A stretch of 64,000 bases of DNA from Haladaptatus litoreus (lineage in GTDB: Archaea > Halobacteriota > Halobacteria > Halobacteriales > Haladaptataceae). The stretch covers positions 1 to 64,000 of the forward strand of contig NZ_FTNO01000005.1 of assembly GCF_900156425.1 (NCBI RefSeq), read 5' to 3'. The notes under the pieces are model-generated. The model had not been told where the DNA came from. It searched no databases and saw nothing but the letters and a program-made list of their open reading frames with translations. Each line of letters begins with the position of its first letter. Within the stretch, counting starts at the first letter, position 1. Of the stretch, positions 35,100 to 44,594 are shown piece after piece. Made by a program: the position numbers and the translations under genes.

Positions 35100-36088
35100 T
35101 CGTTCACCCCCTCCGCGAGGCGGCCGCGCTTGACGTTCAGGAACATGAAGCCGCTGATGACGATGAGCGTCAGCGTCATGATGGCGGCACCCATGCCGTA
35201 CTGGTCGAAGCGAAACGCTTCACGGTAGCCGTACACGATGAGCAGTTCGTTCTGCCGGAGCGGGCCGCCCTTGTTCATCACGAACGGGATGAGGAACTGC
35301 TGGAACGACGCCGCCGCCGTCAGGATGGATGCGAACAGAACTGGCCGTTTGATGGACGGGAGCGTAACGTGCAGGAATCGGGAGAAGAATCCCGCGCCGT
35401 CAACCATCGCCGCGTCGTGGAGTTCCTCGGGAACGTCCTGAAGCGCGCTCACGATGATGATGACCATGAACGGGTAGGCCAGCCACGCTTCCGTGATGTT
35501 GTAGGCGAGGAACGCTGTCCAGCGTTCGTCCAGCCACAGTATCGGCTGGAGGTTGATTATTTCGAGCAGTTGGTTCGCCAACCCGTACTGGGCGTTGCTG
35601 AAGATGCCCCGCCAGACGGTGATGGTGAAGATGGCCGGAAGCCCCATCGGGATGATGATGAACGAGCGCATGTAGCGCCGACCGACGACGTGTTCGTTGG
35701 TCAGAACGAGCGCGATGGCGATGCTGAGCGCGATTTTGAGCGTCACGCTCGTGAACACGAACAGCCACGAAACGCCCATCGAGTTCCAGAAACTCGCATT
35801 GATGGGGAGTTGCGTTCGATAGCCGAACAGGTCGAGGGTGAAGTGCGGCGTGCCGAACAACACCTGCATGTAGTTGTCGAATCCGATGAACGAAAAGGAC
35901 TGGTTGAACAGCGTCACGTTCGTCGCGTCGGTGAACGAGAGGTACACCGAGTACGCAATGGGGTAGAACATGAACGCCGAGAACAGAAACAGCCCTGGCA
36001 GTACGAGGAGCAGGGGCAGGTCGTCCCGGTCGAACACCGGATTTTCGAGCGCTTGCGCGCCGCGTGAGAACGTCGAGCGAATACTCAT
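35096..36088 (-). CDS. malF: Maltodextrin-type ABC transporter permease
   Basis: A 330-residue partner permease (MalF type). Six helices are predicted, starting at LPLLLVLPGLFLFSAFMFYP. The EAA loop reads DVPEELHDAAMVDGAGFFSR near residue 220. The outer loop contains FSFIGFDNYMQVLFG, a common MalF segment. Lies between malE (21 bases upstream) and malG (four-base overlap). Confidence 0.88.
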   Translation of the reverse strand: MSIRSTFSRGAQALENPVFDRDDLPLLLVLPGLFLFSAFMFYPIAYSVYLSFTDATNVTLFNQSFSFIGFDNYMQVLFGTPHFTLDLFGYRTQLPINASFWNSMGVSWLFVFTSVTLKIALSIAIALVLTNEHVVGRRYMRSFIIIPMGLPAIFTITVWRGIFSNAQYGLANQLLEIINLQPILWLDERWTAFLAYNITEAWLAYPFMVIIIVSALQDVPEELHDAAMVDGAGFFSRFLHVTLPSIKRPVLFASILTAAASFQQFLIPFVMNKGGPLRQNELLIVYGYREAFRFDQYGMGAAIMTLTLIVISGFMFLNVKRGRLAEGVNE

Positions 36089-36109
36089 TGAAATGGTGGG
36101 TGTGTGGTG

Positions 36110-37363
36110 TTAGTCCCAGTTCTGTTTGATGGTCTTCTCGGCCTGCTGGAACGCCGGTTTGGCGTCCTGATTACCCTTAGCAACCTTCGTGAAGGCGTTT
36201 TTGAGTGGGTCCCAAACGCTGGCCATGTGCTTGTGCGTCGGAATAGGTTCGCCCATCTGGACAGTCTGTGAGTAGGCCTTGGTTGCGGCGGACAGTTCGT
36301 CGCTCCCGGCGAGGTCTTGGTGAACCGGAATGAATCCATGTTGGTCGGCGAGCGCGGAGAGAACGTCCGTGTTCGTGGTGTGCCACTCGGCGAATTTCCG
36401 CGCGGCCTCGGCGCTCTTTCCGCCGTCGTTCATCTTCTTCGAGAAGTACCACATTTTGACGGTCGTGTACGGCTTCGGCTCTCCGCCCTCAGGTTTCGGA
36501 AGCGGTGCGACACCGACATCGAGGTCGGAATCACGAACGGTGCCGAGGAACCATGGGCCGTTGATTGCGAACGGGGCGTTACCTTCGTTGAACACCGCGG
36601 CCTGCGGGTCGTAGGCGTGGTCTTTCGGGATGTATTTCATCAGTTCGTCGCGGACGAATCGGAATCCCTGCAGGGTCTTTTCGTTCGTTAGACCGAGTTC
36701 GTCGTTCTGTTCGTCGTAGTAGAATCCGCCGAACGCCTGCACGTAGCCGCTGATGAAGTACGGGTCGATGGGGAACGAAAGTCCGTATTTTCCGTTGCCT
36801 GGGTCGTGATGTTCGTCCATGATGGACTGCATGTCGGCCACCGTCTCCGGCGGTTCGTCCACCAGTTCCTTGTTGTAGAGCAGGCTGACCGTCTCCGCGG
36901 CCCACGGCAGGCCGAGAACTTCGCCGTTGAACTGCACCGCCTTCGCGGCGGCATCCGTGTACGTCGATTCGAGGTCGACGGACAGGTCGCTTTTCTGGTC
37001 GGAGAGGAAGCCGGATGGCTGATATTCGCCAATCCAGTCGTGCGCCCACTGGAACATGTGGGGGCCTTTGCCCGCCGGAATCGCGTTTTCCAACTTCTTT
37101 TCGAGTTCCGAAATCTCGGAGAGTTGTATCGCGAACTCCGTCTCGCTGCCGAACGTTCCAACGTTCTCCTCCAAATTCTTCTTCGGGCCTTTCGGGCGCG
37201 AATGCCAGAGTTGCGCAGTTCCGCCGGAGGAATCGCCATCCCCGGAACCGTCTCCTGACGTGTCGTCGTCCGAGTTGCCGTCGTTTACGCTGATACAGCC
37301 AGCCAAGGTTGCACCAGCCAATGCACCGCCAGTTTGGATGAATCGTCGCCGTGGGTATGACAT
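36110..37363 (-). CDS. malE: Carbohydrate-binding lipoprotein of the ABC importer
   Basis: A 417-residue extracellular solute-binding protein. The N terminus has a twin-arginine signal (SYPRRRFIQTGG) and lipobox (GATLAGCIS), then an acidic Gly/Ser/Asp linker and a family 1 solute-binding fold (PHMFQWAHDWIGEY, FAINGPWFLGTVRDSDLDVG, KMWYFSKK). It delivers sugar to MalF-MalG. The start at 37363 places the Arg pair correctly; an upstream ATG at 37435 would put foreign sequence before the signal. First gene of malE-malF-malG. Confidence 0.9.
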   Translation of the reverse strand: MSYPRRRFIQTGGALAGATLAGCISVNDGNSDDDTSGDGSGDGDSSGGTAQLWHSRPKGPKKNLEENVGTFGSETEFAIQLSEISELEKKLENAIPAGKGPHMFQWAHDWIGEYQPSGFLSDQKSDLSVDLESTYTDAAAKAVQFNGEVLGLPWAAETVSLLYNKELVDEPPETVADMQSIMDEHHDPGNGKYGLSFPIDPYFISGYVQAFGGFYYDEQNDELGLTNEKTLQGFRFVRDELMKYIPKDHAYDPQAAVFNEGNAPFAINGPWFLGTVRDSDLDVGVAPLPKPEGGEPKPYTTVKMWYFSKKMNDGGKSAEAARKFAEWHTTNTDVLSALADQHGFIPVHQDLAGSDELSAATKAYSQTVQMGEPIPTHKHMASVWDPLKNAFTKVAKGNQDAKPAFQQAEKTIKQNWD

Positions 37364-37555
37364 CGGTTTATCCGTTATGAAATATGACTTCACGTATTTA
37401 ATCCTTAGGTATTTTCGTGTCCTTTTGAATGGCACGGACTCACATTGCCCTCACATCCGCCGGTTTTCGGCGTCTCAAAAGCAGTATGAAAAATCACATC
37501 ACGGATTTAGTACGATGGGAAAGGACTTTACCGTGGCACGACACCACACGAAGTA
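37364..37555. promoter_or_regulatory. Divergent promoter region of malE and malK
   Basis: For malE the minus strand has a TATA-like TTAAATACG about 35 bases before the ATG, overlapping an inverted repeat AAATATGACTTCACGTATTT (37380-37399, 5-base arms). For malK, CTTTACC at 37526-37532 is 27 bases before ATG 37556. The inverted repeat is a candidate site for the TrmB-family regulator encoded at 42998; this is inference. Confidence 0.5.
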
Positions 37556-38683
37556 ATGGCAAGCCTTCGACTGAAGAACCTCAGAAAGGAGTTCGACCGC
37601 GGCCAAATCGTCGCGGTGGACGACCTGAACCTCGATATCGAGGACGGCGAGTTCGTCACCCTCGTCGGCCCGTCGGGGTGTGGAAAGACGACGACCCTCA
37701 GGATGATTGCCGGACTGGAACGCGCCACCTCCGGCAACATCTACATCGGCGACGACGACGTGACCGACGTGCACGCGAAAAACCGCGACGTGGCGATGGT
37801 GTTCCAGAACTACGCGCTCTATCCACACAAAACCGTCGAGGAGAACATGTCGTTCGGCCTGCGGATGAGCACCGACCTCTCGAAAGACGAGCGCTACGAG
37901 CGCGTCTACGAGGCCGCCGAGATGATGGGCATCGAGGATTTGTTGGACGACAAACCCGACGAACTCTCCGGCGGGCAGAAACAGCGCGTTGCCCTCGGCC
38001 GCGCAATCGTGCGCGAACCCGACATCTTCCTGTTCGACGAACCGCTAAGCAACCTCGACGCGAAACTCCGCACCACGATGCGCACCGAAATCCAGCGCAT
38101 CCAGCAGGAGCTCGGTATCACCGCGGTGTACGTCACGCACGACCAAGAGGAGGCGATGACGATGGGCGACCGAATCGTCATCCTCCGCGACGGCGAACTG
38201 CAACAGATGGGCGCGCCGACCACCGTCTACGAGAATCCGACGAACAGTTTCGTCGGCGGATTCGTCGGGTCGCCGAGCATGAACTTCATCGACGTTCGCG
38301 CGACGAACGATTCGGGCGAAGTCGTGCTCAGGGACGGCGAGGGCGACTTTTCCTGTCACCTCTCGTCTTCTTTCTCCGGGCGAATCGAAAGTGCGAACGA
38401 ACAGTTCACGGTCGGCATCCGACCCGAGGACGTGTTCCCCGCAACAGGCGAGGAACGAAACGTCCTCGAAACCACTGTCGAAGTTGTGGAACCCATCGGG
38501 AGCGACAACTACCTCTACCTCGACCTCGCGGAGGATTTCATCGCTCGCGTCGGTTCCGACGTGGAACCCGCACCGGGCGACAGGATTCAGGTGACGTTTG
38601 CGGAAGACGACGTGCACGTCTTCGACAGCGAGAACGGGAAAGTCGTTGCTGACGAGAAAGAAAGCGCGAAAGCGTCGGTCTGA
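37556..38683 (+). CDS. malK: ABC importer ATPase, MalK/UgpC type
   Basis: A 375-residue ATPase. Walker A GPSGCGKTTT, signature LSGGQKQRVALGRA, Walker B IFLFDEPLSNLDAKLR and the switch VTHDQEEAMTMGD are complete. The C-terminal 135 residues form the TOBE-type domain of MalK (TVGIRPEDVFP). It energises MalF-MalG across the shared promoter region. Such ATPases often serve several sugar importers, so sharing is possible. Confidence 0.92.
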   Translation: MASLRLKNLRKEFDRGQIVAVDDLNLDIEDGEFVTLVGPSGCGKTTTLRMIAGLERATSGNIYIGDDDVTDVHAKNRDVAMVFQNYALYPHKTVEENMSFGLRMSTDLSKDERYERVYEAAEMMGIEDLLDDKPDELSGGQKQRVALGRAIVREPDIFLFDEPLSNLDAKLRTTMRTEIQRIQQELGITAVYVTHDQEEAMTMGDRIVILRDGELQQMGAPTTVYENPTNSFVGGFVGSPSMNFIDVRATNDSGEVVLRDGEGDFSCHLSSSFSGRIESANEQFTVGIRPEDVFPATGEERNVLETTVEVVEPIGSDNYLYLDLAEDFIARVGSDVEPAPGDRIQVTFAEDDVHVFDSENGKVVADEKESAKASV

Positions 38684-38714
38684 GGGTCGAATCTATCGGA
38701 GTCGAACGCCGCTT

Positions 38715-40772
38715 TCAGTCCAGCGCCGTTTTCACTTCTTCTGCTTCCAGCACACCGTGTTCGTCCAGTGACGCCACCGTCGCCAGTCGAATCGCATGCG
38801 GCCATCCGAGCGGTGTCGCGCTGTCCGCCGCACCCACGTCGAAGAACTGCTCGGGCAGGTAGCCGGAATCAGCACAGAGCGGGCCGTCGGGCAGGAGGAG
38901 CGAGAGGAGTTCGCGCGACCGACGCGCGAACTCGTCGGCGCGCGCGTCGTCGCGCGCCGACAGCAGGTGGGCGAGTTCCGCCGCAGCGTTGGCACCCCAC
39001 GCGGTCGAAACCGTCCAGATTTTCGATTCGTCCTGCTCGCGCTTTCGCCAGTCGTCCTCGTCGAATCGCGCGAGGCCGCGAATATCGCTTTCCGCCGGGT
39101 CGCGCCAGAGGCCGTCCAAAACGGCCTCTGTGTGGGAAACGAGACGGTCAACCTGTTCTGCATCGAGGTCGGCAACTTGGGAGTAAGCGCGATGTGCGCC
39201 AGCGAGGGCAAGGGCGCTGGAATCGAGGCGAGCGTCAATCTCGCCGTCGTCCAGTCGAAGGGCGTAGAACTCGCCCGTCCAGAGATTGTCGAGTCCGGAC
39301 AGAACCGCCTCCGCCTGCGATTTCACGCGCTCGCTGAGTTCCGTGTCGAGTGGCGCGCTGGCGAGTGTGGCGTAGGCTTCGAGGTATGTCGCGGCGGTGT
39401 GGGCAAATCGTCCAGTCATGTTCTCCCACGCGTTCTGGCAGTGAATTGGCAGGCCGTCCGATTCGAGGGTGTCGTCCAGTCCGTCGAGAGCGGAGTCGAG
39501 GGTCGTCCGAATTTCGGATTCGAGTGCCGAATCCACGTCGCCGTCGCGGAGATAGCTCGCGAGGAACGCGATGACGCTACCCGTCTGGTCGGCCTGATAA
39601 TCTGCACCGTCTCCCGCCTCGATACGGGCGTTGGCCCAACCGGGCGCGATGGTTCCGTCGCGGGGCCAGACGCGGTGGGGCCACGTTCCGTCCTCGTGCT
39701 GGGTGTCGCAGTAGAACTGCGCGCTTCGGGCGTGCCAGTCCGAAAGCGAGAGGCCGAAGTGGCTGTCGGACGCGAGCAGGAAGCGCGAAATCTCCCCGTC
39801 GTCGCGAAACCACGTGTAGCCGTACCCGCCGGAGTAGGCGTAGAACGGGTCGAAATCCGGCCCGGCGATTCGCGCCCCGGTGTCCGCCGAAAGGAGCGAG
39901 AGGACGCGCAAATCGGAAACGACTGCTTCGTTTTCGGGCGTGTTGGGCCGTTTCGGAATCTGTTCCGCCGCGGCGGTCTGAATTTCCTCGGACGAATCGT
40001 ATTTTTCGGCGAGTTCACGGATTCGGTCGAGAGCATCCTCACGCAGCGTTTCACCGTGGTCGGCGAGAAGCGAGACGAAGGTCACGCCTTCGTCGTCTTC
40101 GTCGCCTTCGCTAGTCAGTACAACCGGAACGACGAGTTCGCCGCTGAGTCTGCTCTCCTCATATCGCCCGGCCTCGTCGGTTTGGGGAACCTCCGTTGCC
40201 CGGTCGGAGACGAGAGAGGCGAAATCGGTCGGCACCTGCCCGTGGATTGCTTCCGGTTCGGGGCTGATTGCGAGGTAGTCGTGTTCGTCTGCGTGGAACA
40301 TCTCGATTACGTCGCCGTGTCGCAGTTGCCCGATTCGGTCGTCACGGCCGTCGGGCGCGAAGCCGAGATAGGCGACCAGTTCGGCGGACTCGTTGGGGAA
40401 ACCATCCGAAACGAAGTGCGTGACATGGGCGTCCGAAATCGTCAAATCGTACTGCGTCACCGACCAGTCGTCCGCTTCGTGTTCGGTGACGACGAGTGCG
40501 GTTTCGCCGTCGTATCGCTGTGTGGAGTCGATGTCGTCGCTGTCGAACCACGTCGTCTCGCCGTCGCGTCGAACCCCGAATCGGGAGCGGTCGATTCCGT
40601 ACTGCCCGGATAGGGGGTAAGAGTAGTCGCGGAGCGAACCGTCCGGGACGACGTGAACGAGTCGGGCATCAAGGCCGGAAAACCGGCCTGCGGGCGTCCT
40701 GCGCTCACCGGGGAAGCGTGTCTCACTCCCACGATGGCGCTTGTAGTCTGCGAGGGTGTCGCGGAGCGTCAT
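38715..40772 (-). CDS. Glycoside hydrolase family 15 (glucoamylase-type)
   Basis: A 685-residue enzyme. The N-terminal beta-sandwich (residues about 15-260) is followed by the (alpha/alpha)6 catalytic barrel, with GGYGYTWFRDDGEISRFLLA around the first catalytic glutamate region, QHEDGTWPHRVWPRDG and YQADQTGSV. GH15 enzymes release glucose or trehalose-derived glucose from alpha-glucans. No signal peptide is present, so the enzyme is probably cytoplasmic and acts on imported maltodextrins. ATG 40772 (MTLRDTLADYKRH) is preferred over one four codons upstream. It faces malK and is divergent from the GH13 gene. Confidence 0.85.
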   Translation of the reverse strand: MTLRDTLADYKRHRGSETRFPGERRTPAGRFSGLDARLVHVVPDGSLRDYSYPLSGQYGIDRSRFGVRRDGETTWFDSDDIDSTQRYDGETALVVTEHEADDWSVTQYDLTISDAHVTHFVSDGFPNESAELVAYLGFAPDGRDDRIGQLRHGDVIEMFHADEHDYLAISPEPEAIHGQVPTDFASLVSDRATEVPQTDEAGRYEESRLSGELVVPVVLTSEGDEDDEGVTFVSLLADHGETLREDALDRIRELAEKYDSSEEIQTAAAEQIPKRPNTPENEAVVSDLRVLSLLSADTGARIAGPDFDPFYAYSGGYGYTWFRDDGEISRFLLASDSHFGLSLSDWHARSAQFYCDTQHEDGTWPHRVWPRDGTIAPGWANARIEAGDGADYQADQTGSVIAFLASYLRDGDVDSALESEIRTTLDSALDGLDDTLESDGLPIHCQNAWENMTGRFAHTAATYLEAYATLASAPLDTELSERVKSQAEAVLSGLDNLWTGEFYALRLDDGEIDARLDSSALALAGAHRAYSQVADLDAEQVDRLVSHTEAVLDGLWRDPAESDIRGLARFDEDDWRKREQDESKIWTVSTAWGANAAAELAHLLSARDDARADEFARRSRELLSLLLPDGPLCADSGYLPEQFFDVGAADSATPLGWPHAIRLATVASLDEHGVLEAEEVKTALD

Positions 40773-40875
40773 CAGTTGCACCACGAGTGGCTGTACTAAA
40801 ATACTTGGTGAAATAATCGTTCACAGATTAACAAAATTCCAAACGTTGTTACCCCCTGCGTGAGGTGTGTCGAGT

Positions 40876-42963
40876 ATGCACGAATTAGCCCCACCGCGGT
40901 TTACCTCCGTCGGCGAGGCGGTCGAACTCGCGCCTCGTGACCCGAATCCGGAATCGGAGTACGAATGGTCGGTCGAAAGTCGGCCGGACGAGAGTTCGGC
41001 GACGGTCGGTGATTCACCGGTCGTTCACTTCGAACCCGACGAACCCGGCGTCTATCGGCTTTGTCTCTCCGGGACAGAAGACGACAGCCACCGACTCGTG
41101 CGCGCGTTTCCCGACGAGCGTCGAACCGCGCGGTTCGAACTGCCCGTCAGCGACCTCCCGATTCCGCAGGCGGAACTCGATTCCATCTGCATCGCCGGGC
41201 CGTTCAACGAGCATCTGGTCGGAAGAAATCGCCCGACCTTCGAGGACGGGCGCTACGTCTTCGAAACCCGACTTCCGCCGGGTGACTACCCCTACGGATT
41301 CCTGATGAACGACGACCTTACCGAACAGGTGCAGGACACCCTGACGGTTCCGGGGCCGGGGCGGCCACGGATTCGTTTGGATAGTGAACTCGACGGCGAC
41401 GAAATCGTAATTTCGGCAGAAGCGAGTTCGGCACCGAATAGCGAATTTTCGGACGACGAACTAAAAACGGAGTTTTACGTGGAGGGCACAGCGGACGACC
41501 GAGACAGCGTCTCGGTCGTCCGAAACCAGCGAAGCCTCCGGCTTTCCCGCGAGGAGAACGGGGACGAAATTCGAGTTCACGCCGTCGCAGTCGGCGAGCG
41601 CCACAGCGTCGCCGACTGCGTGGAAATCGCCGAGGGAAAAGAGGAAAAAGTTCGGGAGCGCGAAATCCGAAGCCCCAACGACGCGCCGGAGTGGGCCGAA
41701 TCGCCGACAGTGTACGAGATTTTCGTCAGGTCGTTCGCGGGCGAAACGGTGGATACGACCTTCACGGAACTGGAACGTCGAGTTCCCTACCTCGAATCGC
41801 TGAACGTGGACTGTGTCTGGTTGACGCCGATTTTGGGCAGTCCGACCGACCACGGATACCACACGACGAACTACTTCGAAACCGCGGACGACCTCGGCAC
41901 GCGCGAGGAGTTCGCGTCCTTCGTTTCTCGGTGCCACGAGGCCGACATTCGAGTCATCTTCGACCTCGTCATCAACCACTCCTCGCGCGACCATCCCGCG
42001 TTCCAGATGAGCGCGGCAGGGGTGCCGGAATACAGGGATTGGTACGTCTGGGAGACAGACGAAGAGACCGGCGAGAAGCGCGCACAACGCTACTTCAACT
42101 GGGAGCAGATTCCGAACTTCAACTTCGATTCGCTCGCGGTACGCCGATTGCTCCTCGACGTGGTTGACGAGTGGGCCGGAATGGTCGATGGTTTCCGATG
42201 CGACGTGGCGTGGGGCGTGCCACACGAGTTCTGGAAGGAAGTCGCGGAGCGGGTTCCGGACGATTTCCTCCTGCTGGACGAGACGATTCCGCGCGACCCC
42301 GACTACCACGAAGGCGAGTTCACGATGCACTACGACACGACACTGTATCACACTCTGCGTGAAATCGGACAGGGTGAGAGACCTGCCACCGCGATTTTCG
42401 ACGCGCTGGAAGACGCCGGGCGCGTTGGATTCCCCGACAGTGCAGTACACCTCAGATACGTCGAAAACCACGACGAATCACGCTATCTGGACGAGTGCGG
42501 TCGAGACGCACTGAAAGCCGCGACTGCCGCGACGTTCACGCTTCCGGGCGCACCGATGATTTACTACGGGCAGGAACGCGGCATGACCGAGTACCGTGGA
42601 ACGATGCAGTGGGAACACGGCGACGACGAGTTGACTGCGTTCCATCGCGCGCTGAGCGAACTGCGCGACGAGTATCCGGTTCTGCGTGATGGAGCAGTGG
42701 AGCAGGTAGAATTTGAATGCGACTCGGAGAACGTCGTCGCGTTCACGCGCGAGTCTACGGACTCGCGCGCAGTCGTCGTCCTGAACTTCGGCGAATCGGC
42801 GCGAGAGGTGACTGTGGATACAGCAATCGAGGACGTGAATCTCGTGACAGGCGAGGGGATTGCGGGCACAGAAGACAGAGACGGCGAAGTGGCCGCGGAA
42901 GACGACAACAGCAGAACGAAATTCACGGTCGAAAGCGTCGTCGTCGCTCGCGTCACCGAGTGA
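40876..42963 (+). CDS. Alpha-amylase family glycosidase (GH13)
   Basis: A 695-residue GH13 enzyme. About 260 N-terminal residues form beta-rich modules, including a CBM48-like segment (SICIAGPFNEHLVGRNRPTF). The barrel has all conserved regions: DLVINHS, GFRCDVAW (nucleophile Asp), LLLDETIP (acid/base Glu) and VENHDES (third acid). No export signal is visible, so it likely acts in the cytoplasm on maltodextrin or cyclodextrin, like neopullulanase/cyclomaltodextrinase enzymes. The ATG at 40876 is used; an in-frame GTG nine bases earlier is possible. The TrmB-family gene follows after 34 bases. Confidence 0.88.
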   Translation: MHELAPPRFTSVGEAVELAPRDPNPESEYEWSVESRPDESSATVGDSPVVHFEPDEPGVYRLCLSGTEDDSHRLVRAFPDERRTARFELPVSDLPIPQAELDSICIAGPFNEHLVGRNRPTFEDGRYVFETRLPPGDYPYGFLMNDDLTEQVQDTLTVPGPGRPRIRLDSELDGDEIVISAEASSAPNSEFSDDELKTEFYVEGTADDRDSVSVVRNQRSLRLSREENGDEIRVHAVAVGERHSVADCVEIAEGKEEKVREREIRSPNDAPEWAESPTVYEIFVRSFAGETVDTTFTELERRVPYLESLNVDCVWLTPILGSPTDHGYHTTNYFETADDLGTREEFASFVSRCHEADIRVIFDLVINHSSRDHPAFQMSAAGVPEYRDWYVWETDEETGEKRAQRYFNWEQIPNFNFDSLAVRRLLLDVVDEWAGMVDGFRCDVAWGVPHEFWKEVAERVPDDFLLLDETIPRDPDYHEGEFTMHYDTTLYHTLREIGQGERPATAIFDALEDAGRVGFPDSAVHLRYVENHDESRYLDECGRDALKAATAATFTLPGAPMIYYGQERGMTEYRGTMQWEHGDDELTAFHRALSELRDEYPVLRDGAVEQVEFECDSENVVAFTRESTDSRAVVVLNFGESAREVTVDTAIEDVNLVTGEGIAGTEDRDGEVAAEDDNSRTKFTVESVVVARVTE

Positions 42964-42964
42964 A

Positions 42965-42973
42965 GTTTATACT
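42965..42973 (+). promoter_or_regulatory. TATA box of the TrmB-family gene
   Basis: GTTTATACT starts two bases after the amylase stop and is centred 28 bases before ATG 42998. The regulator therefore appears to have its own promoter despite the short gap. Confidence 0.55.
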
Positions 42974-42997
42974 TTCACGGAGAAGACCGGACAACGA

Positions 42998-44056
42998 ATG
43001 GACGACCGCACGCTCTCCGACCTGCTTCGGCAGTTCGGTCTTTCGGAGAAGGAAGTCGATACGTATCTCGCGATTTTGGAACAAGGCGAGGCGAAAGCCA
43101 GCACCATCGCCGACGATGCTGGCGTCTCGAAACGCTACGTCTACAGCACCAGCGAAAAGTTGGCCGAGCGGGGTTTCGTGGAAGTCAACGACCACGTGGT
43201 GCCCACGATGATTCGCGCGAACCCGCCGGAACAGGTCATCGGGACGCTGTCCGACCGAGTGGAGACGATGCGCCCGGCGTTAGACGCGCGGTTTTCGGCG
43301 ACGACCAGCGACCCCGACCAGTTCGAGGTCATCAAATCCCGGGTTACCGTCATCAAGCGAATCGAAGACAGACTGGCGGAAGCGAACGAGGAAATCACGC
43401 TCTCGATTCCTTACGAACACCTCCCAGAGGTGGCGAACGAACTCGGTGCGGCGGTCGAACGCGGCGTCCTCGTCTTGCTCGTCGTCAGTGGCATCCACCA
43501 CGAAGACATCGACGCATCGGAGTTCGAAGGACTCGCCAGCGCCGCGCGTGCGTGGCGCGAACCGATGCCCACGACGCTGACAGTCGACCAGCGGTTCGGC
43601 CTCGTCGCACCGACCGAGATGATAGTTCGCTCGAACAGCGACAAACAGGCGATTACGTTCGCACAGGAACAGCTCGTTCCCGTCCTCGTCGGGTCGTTTC
43701 TCGGGAACTACTGGCCGATGGCGAACGAGGTGTACGCAACCGCTCCGGCGAAGCTTCCGCGGACGTTCCACGACTTTCGCCATGCAGTTTTGCACGCGAC
43801 ACTTCACCGCCGAGGAAATCACCCGGTTCTCGCGCGTGTTCGCGCACGGCCAGTCGGCGAGAAAAACGGCCCGGTGACCGTCGAGGGAAAAATCGTCGAT
43901 GTTCGGCAGGGGCTCGTCGAACCGGCGTCGAACGCCTTTCCGGTCGAAACCGCGCTCGTCCTCGAAACCGAAGAAGGAGAGGTGAGCATCGGCGGTTCCG
44001 GGTCGTTCATCGAGGATTTCGAGGCGAAAGACGTAACGCTCGAACTCGAAGAGTAG
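42998..44056 (+). CDS. TrmB-family sugar-responsive transcription regulator
   Basis: A 352-residue regulator. The N-terminal winged helix reads LSDLLRQFGLSEKEVDTYLA, then KASTIADDAGVSKRYVYSTS, typical of TrmB. The middle (about residues 110-250) is the phospholipase-D-like effector fold (ITLSIPYEHLPEVANELGAA), and the C-terminal 100 residues are the TrmB sugar-binding extension. TrmB proteins of other archaea control maltose/trehalose uptake or central sugar metabolism, and its place beside amylase, glucoamylase and the importer points to the same role here. Confidence 0.88.
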   Translation: MDDRTLSDLLRQFGLSEKEVDTYLAILEQGEAKASTIADDAGVSKRYVYSTSEKLAERGFVEVNDHVVPTMIRANPPEQVIGTLSDRVETMRPALDARFSATTSDPDQFEVIKSRVTVIKRIEDRLAEANEEITLSIPYEHLPEVANELGAAVERGVLVLLVVSGIHHEDIDASEFEGLASAARAWREPMPTTLTVDQRFGLVAPTEMIVRSNSDKQAITFAQEQLVPVLVGSFLGNYWPMANEVYATAPAKLPRTFHDFRHAVLHATLHRRGNHPVLARVRARPVGEKNGPVTVEGKIVDVRQGLVEPASNAFPVETALVLETEEGEVSIGGSGSFIEDFEAKDVTLELEE

Positions 44057-44084
44057 TCCGAGTCGGCGCGTTCGAACCGGAAGG

Positions 44085-44456
44085 TTAGACGTTTCCGACG
44101 TGTTTTTCGAGCAGTTTTCGATTTCGCACGTTCGCCTTCCATCCGGCGTCAAACAACGACCCGAGGAGTGGCACAGACCCGCCGAAGGTGTCGATGAGGA
44201 TGTTCATCAGCATCCGGGCGAGTGTGTGCCGAGGGACGCCCATCAGATAGCCCTCGAAGACGATGTAGAGGGAAATCAGGGCGGACGCCACGTCGCCGCC
44301 GACCGGCAAAATGCCCATCACGGGGTCGAGTCCGAATCGGAAGTTCGTGCCGGGGACGCGAAACGCTTCGTCCAACAGATTGCTTAGCTTTCGCACTCGT
44401 CGGATTGAACCGCGTTTGTTTCGAGGAACGTTGGAGAGGTCTGCATACTCAGTCAT
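44085..44456 (-). CDS. DUF4112 membrane protein
   Basis: A 123-residue protein with the DUF4112 pattern: LSNLLDEAFRVPGTNFRFGLDPVMG, then GILPVGGDVASALISLYIVF and NILIDTFGGSVPLLGSLFDAGWKAN. Two or three membrane segments are likely. The family is widespread in prokaryotes without known function. It converges on the TrmB gene. Confidence 0.8.
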   Translation of the reverse strand: MTEYADLSNVPRNKRGSIRRVRKLSNLLDEAFRVPGTNFRFGLDPVMGILPVGGDVASALISLYIVFEGYLMGVPRHTLARMLMNILIDTFGGSVPLLGSLFDAGWKANVRNRKLLEKHVGNV

Positions 44457-44594
44457 AGAGTAAATAAGTCATCCGAACCGGTTATGCACTCTGCTTGCGT
44501 ATTCGGCGAAACTCAACTCGGCGAGTGGAGGCGGACAACTCGTGCGGACGTGTTGGCCAATTCATTTACACGAGTCACCGACGAGAGACTGGTC

